This document shows, one piece after another, positions 4,928 through 6,301 of a stretch of DNA of 6,301 nt (the first letter of the stretch is position 1; the number at the start of each line of letters is the position of its first letter). Under the pieces are notes generated by a model, which saw nothing but the letters and a program-made list of their open reading frames with translations, was not told the DNA's origin and made no database searches. This DNA comes from Chloroflexota bacterium (lineage in GTDB: Bacteria; Chloroflexota; Anaerolineae; Caldilineales; Caldilineaceae). The DNA lies in the NCBI GenBank assembly GCA_003577365.1, contig QEUY01000237.1, forward strand, positions 1 through 6,301, written 5' to 3'. The position numbers were made by a program, and so were the translations under genes.

Positions 4928-6127
4928 TCAGCGTACCGGCTCCGATATGACGCTGGTCAGGGCAACGGGCGCGGCGGAGAGCACTTGGCGCACATAGCCG
5001 GTCAGCGCCGTGCGGAAGGCCGCGGCGCTAAAACGTTCGGCCTGGGCGCGGCAGGCCGCCGGGTCATAGGCCGCGGCGTCGAAGCGCGCCAGGCTCTCGG
5101 CCAAACAGACGGCGCTCTGCTCGGCAAAGTGCTCGCCGGTCACGCCGGGCAGCACCGTATCCAGCGCGCCGCCGCCCGCAAAGGCGACCACGGGCCGGCC
5201 CGCGGCCATCGCCTCCACCGGCGTGATGCCGAAATCCTCCAGCCCTGGAAAGAGAAACGCCTTGCAGCCCTGCATCAGTTCCCGGATGCGCGCACGCGTC
5301 TGCCAGCCGAGGAAATGGACGTTTGGCCCGGCCACCGCGCGCAGCGCGGCCAGGTCGCGGCCTTCGCCCACGACCAACAGCTTTTCCCCCGGCAGGTGGG
5401 CAAAGGCGGCTACGGCCAGGTCGATGCGCTTGTAGGGGATCAGGCGGCTGACGATCAGATAGTAGTCGCCCAGATAGTAGTCGCCCAGATAGTGGTCGCC
5501 CCCCTGGCGCATGGGCGCAGGCGTAAAGTATTCGGTATCCACCGGCGGATAGATGATCGTGCTGTCACGGCCATAGATGTGCCGGATGCGATCCTGCACG
5601 GTGCGGCTGATGGCGACGAAGTGATCCACGCGCTGAGCCGCGGCCCAGTCCCAGCGGCGCAGCAGCGCCAGCAGCGGGCGCAGCGCCGCATCGAGCGCGC
5701 CGCCGATCTGCTCGCGCGCCCGATATTGATCATAGAGCCAGAGAAAGCGCGTGGGGGTCAGGCAGTAGCAGATATGCAGCGCGCGGCGGGTGCGGGCGGC
5801 GGTCTGCACACCGTGACAAAACCCGCTCTTATTGCTGATCACCAGGTCATAGCCGCTGAGGTCCATGCCGCCAAAGGCCAGCGGATAGAGCGGCAGATAG
5901 CGTTGATGGTAGGCGGCGACGCCGGGCAGCCGCTGCATCCAACTGGTGTGGATCGGCCAGCGCCGGTAGGCGTCGGGCATACGCTCGGCGGCATAGATGC
6001 TGGTGTAAAGCGGTGCGCCGGGAAAGAGCGCCACCAGTTCTTCCAACACATTTTCAGCGCCGCCGCGCTGGTTGAGCCAGTCGTGGACCAAGGCCACGCG
6101 GCCGCCGGGCAGATCGCCGGAAGTCAT
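4928..6127 (-). CDS. GT4-family (GT-B fold) glycosyltransferase, WbaZ-like
   Basis: A 399-residue cytoplasmic or membrane-edge retaining glycosyltransferase that moves a sugar from a nucleotide donor to a glycan or lipid-linked acceptor. The N-terminal domain opens VALVHDWLNQRGGAENVLEE (11-30), with the RGGAE acceptor-side loop, and contains PIHTSWMQRLPG (58-69), DLVISNKSGF (94-103) and HICYCLTPTRFLW (118-130), all as in WbaZ-type enzymes. The C-terminal domain has VSRLIPYKRIDLAV (226-239), with donor-phosphate residues Lys233 and Arg234, GEGRDL (254-259) and the EX7E signature from Glu297 to Glu305 (EDFGITPVE). Between the domains lie three GD(H/Y)YL repeats (210-224). The ATG at 6127 was chosen over an in-frame one at 6244 because homology starts soon after it and it overlaps the upstream stop by 4 bases. 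Family members often use GDP-mannose, but the donor here is not determinable. Confidence 0.93.
   Translation of the reverse strand: MTSGDLPGGRVALVHDWLNQRGGAENVLEELVALFPGAPLYTSIYAAERMPDAYRRWPIHTSWMQRLPGVAAYHQRYLPLYPLAFGGMDLSGYDLVISNKSGFCHGVQTAARTRRALHICYCLTPTRFLWLYDQYRAREQIGGALDAALRPLLALLRRWDWAAAQRVDHFVAISRTVQDRIRHIYGRDSTIIYPPVDTEYFTPAPMRQGGDHYLGDYYLGDYYLIVSRLIPYKRIDLAVAAFAHLPGEKLLVVGEGRDLAALRAVAGPNVHFLGWQTRARIRELMQGCKAFLFPGLEDFGITPVEAMAAGRPVVAFAGGGALDTVLPGVTGEHFAEQSAVCLAESLARFDAAAYDPAACRAQAERFSAAAFRTALTGYVRQVLSAAPVALTSVISEPVR
5456..5500 (-). repeat. 15-bp in-frame tandem triplication inside the glycosyltransferase gene
   Basis: CAGATAGTAGTCGCC (plus strand) is exact at 5456-5470 and 5471-5485 and has one mismatch at 5486-5500. 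On the coding strand it gives GDHYL-GDYYL-GDYYL (residues 210-224), directly before the first strand of the C-terminal domain. The unit is a multiple of three, so a change in copy number would alter linker length without a frameshift. Confidence 0.95.
6124..6127 (-). promoter_or_regulatory. ATGA stop-start overlap (translational coupling)
   Basis: The TGA of the chorismate mutase-like gene (6124-6126) and the ATG of the glycosyltransferase (6125-6127) share bases. There is no clear Shine-Dalgarno just upstream, so re-initiation by ribosomes finishing the first gene is the likely way the second is translated. This also decides the start of the glycosyltransferase. Confidence 0.7.
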
Positions 6128-6301
6128 GTCTGATCGGCTGGGGCCAGCCGCAGATCGCGCATCTCTTCGGCCACAAAATGGTCGATCAGCAGAATATAGA
6201 GCTGCTCGACCACGTCGGGGTCCATACCCACTTCCGCGGCCCAAGCCCGCCGCGCGCTCAAGACCTGCTGGCGGCGCGCCGGCGCGCGCACCTCCTGCTC
6301 G
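6124..6301 (-). CDS. AroQ/PchB-like chorismate mutase family protein (C-terminal part, runs off the right edge)
   Basis: The last 58 residues of an open frame that enters from the right edge. The family is all-helical and either rearranges chorismate to prephenate or, in PchB, splits isochorismate into salicylate and pyruvate. Numbering from the first full codon: VRAP (4-7), an Arg-rich helix QQVLSARRAWAAEVGMDPD (11-29), then VVEQLYILLIDHFVAEEMRD (30-49). This follows the second half of PchB as I recall it (APERV..., RWAEENGLD, IIHWYIAEQIKYW). By eye, Glu46 sits at the position of the catalytic Gln (Gln88 in the Escherichia coli mutase, Gln90 in PchB); yeast chorismate mutase also has Glu there. 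The N-terminal helix with its essential Arg is outside the window. Its overlap with the glycosyltransferase gene is unexpected for an aromatic-pathway enzyme. The family call is fair; the reaction is unknown. Confidence 0.68.
   Translation of the reverse strand, partial: EQEVRAPARRQQVLSARRAWAAEVGMDPDVVEQLYILLIDHFVAEEMRDLRLAPADQT

Noticed and set aside
4985..6133. A 382-codon plus-strand frame opposite the glycosyltransferase
   Set aside because: It is an antisense shadow; the minus strand carries RGGAE, PYKR and EX7E motifs of a complete GT4 enzyme.
6128..6244. Longer N-terminus for the glycosyltransferase (ATG at 6244)
   Set aside because: The added 39 residues lie over the chorismate mutase-like frame, are Arg/Gly-rich, and precede the normal GT4 start VALVHDW.

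Overview
The window is one block of seven genes, all on the minus strand, so transcription runs from high to low coordinates. The DNA is GC-rich. The protein types resemble those of Chloroflexota, perhaps Anaerolineae or Caldilineae: a DUF2079 membrane protein with a long beta-rich tail, two short Wzz adaptors with a separate tyrosine-kinase-like ATPase, and a GTAGGG...CCCTAC palindromic intergenic repeat. That placement is an inference from style, not a search result.

Layout in transcription order: (1) the C-terminal 58 residues of an AroQ/PchB-type chorismate mutase-like protein, cut by the right edge (6124-6301); (2) a GT4 glycosyltransferase (4928-6127), whose ATG overlaps the previous stop by 4 bases; (3) a 133-base gap holding a 96-bp palindromic repeat, a 16-bp triplication and a 10-bp duplication; (4) a first Wzz/CapA-type membrane adaptor (4102-4794); (5) a second one (3325-4044); (6) a 790-residue DUF2079 membrane protein with a TTG start (936-3308); (7) a CpsD/CapB-like BY-kinase homologue with a degraded P-loop (269-916); (8) the N-terminal 80 residues of a long-form glucose-1-phosphate thymidylyltransferase, cut by the left edge (1-241). 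Apart from the 133- and 57-base gaps, genes are 16-27 bases apart or overlap. This looks like a single operon. I see no convincing terminator or promoter inside it, and no gene-free stretch longer than 133 bases.

The set fits assembly and export of a surface polysaccharide. The thymidylyltransferase would make dTDP-glucose, the GT4 enzyme would add a sugar to a lipid-linked intermediate, and the Wzz pair plus the BY-kinase-like ATPase would control chain length or export. The DUF2079 protein is a probable GT-C-like membrane enzyme of unknown substrate. A flippase, polymerase and initiating transferase are not in view.

The points most worth a second look are: the kinase homologue lacking both P-loop glycines while keeping Walker A' and B; two adaptors for that one ATPase; an internal tandem duplication of a beta-rich domain in the DUF2079 protein; an exact 15-bp triplication coding for GD(H/Y)YL repeats at the domain junction of the GT4 enzyme; and a PchB-like gene, with Glu at the usual catalytic Gln position, coupled to a sugar transferase. 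Nothing here proves a wholly new system.
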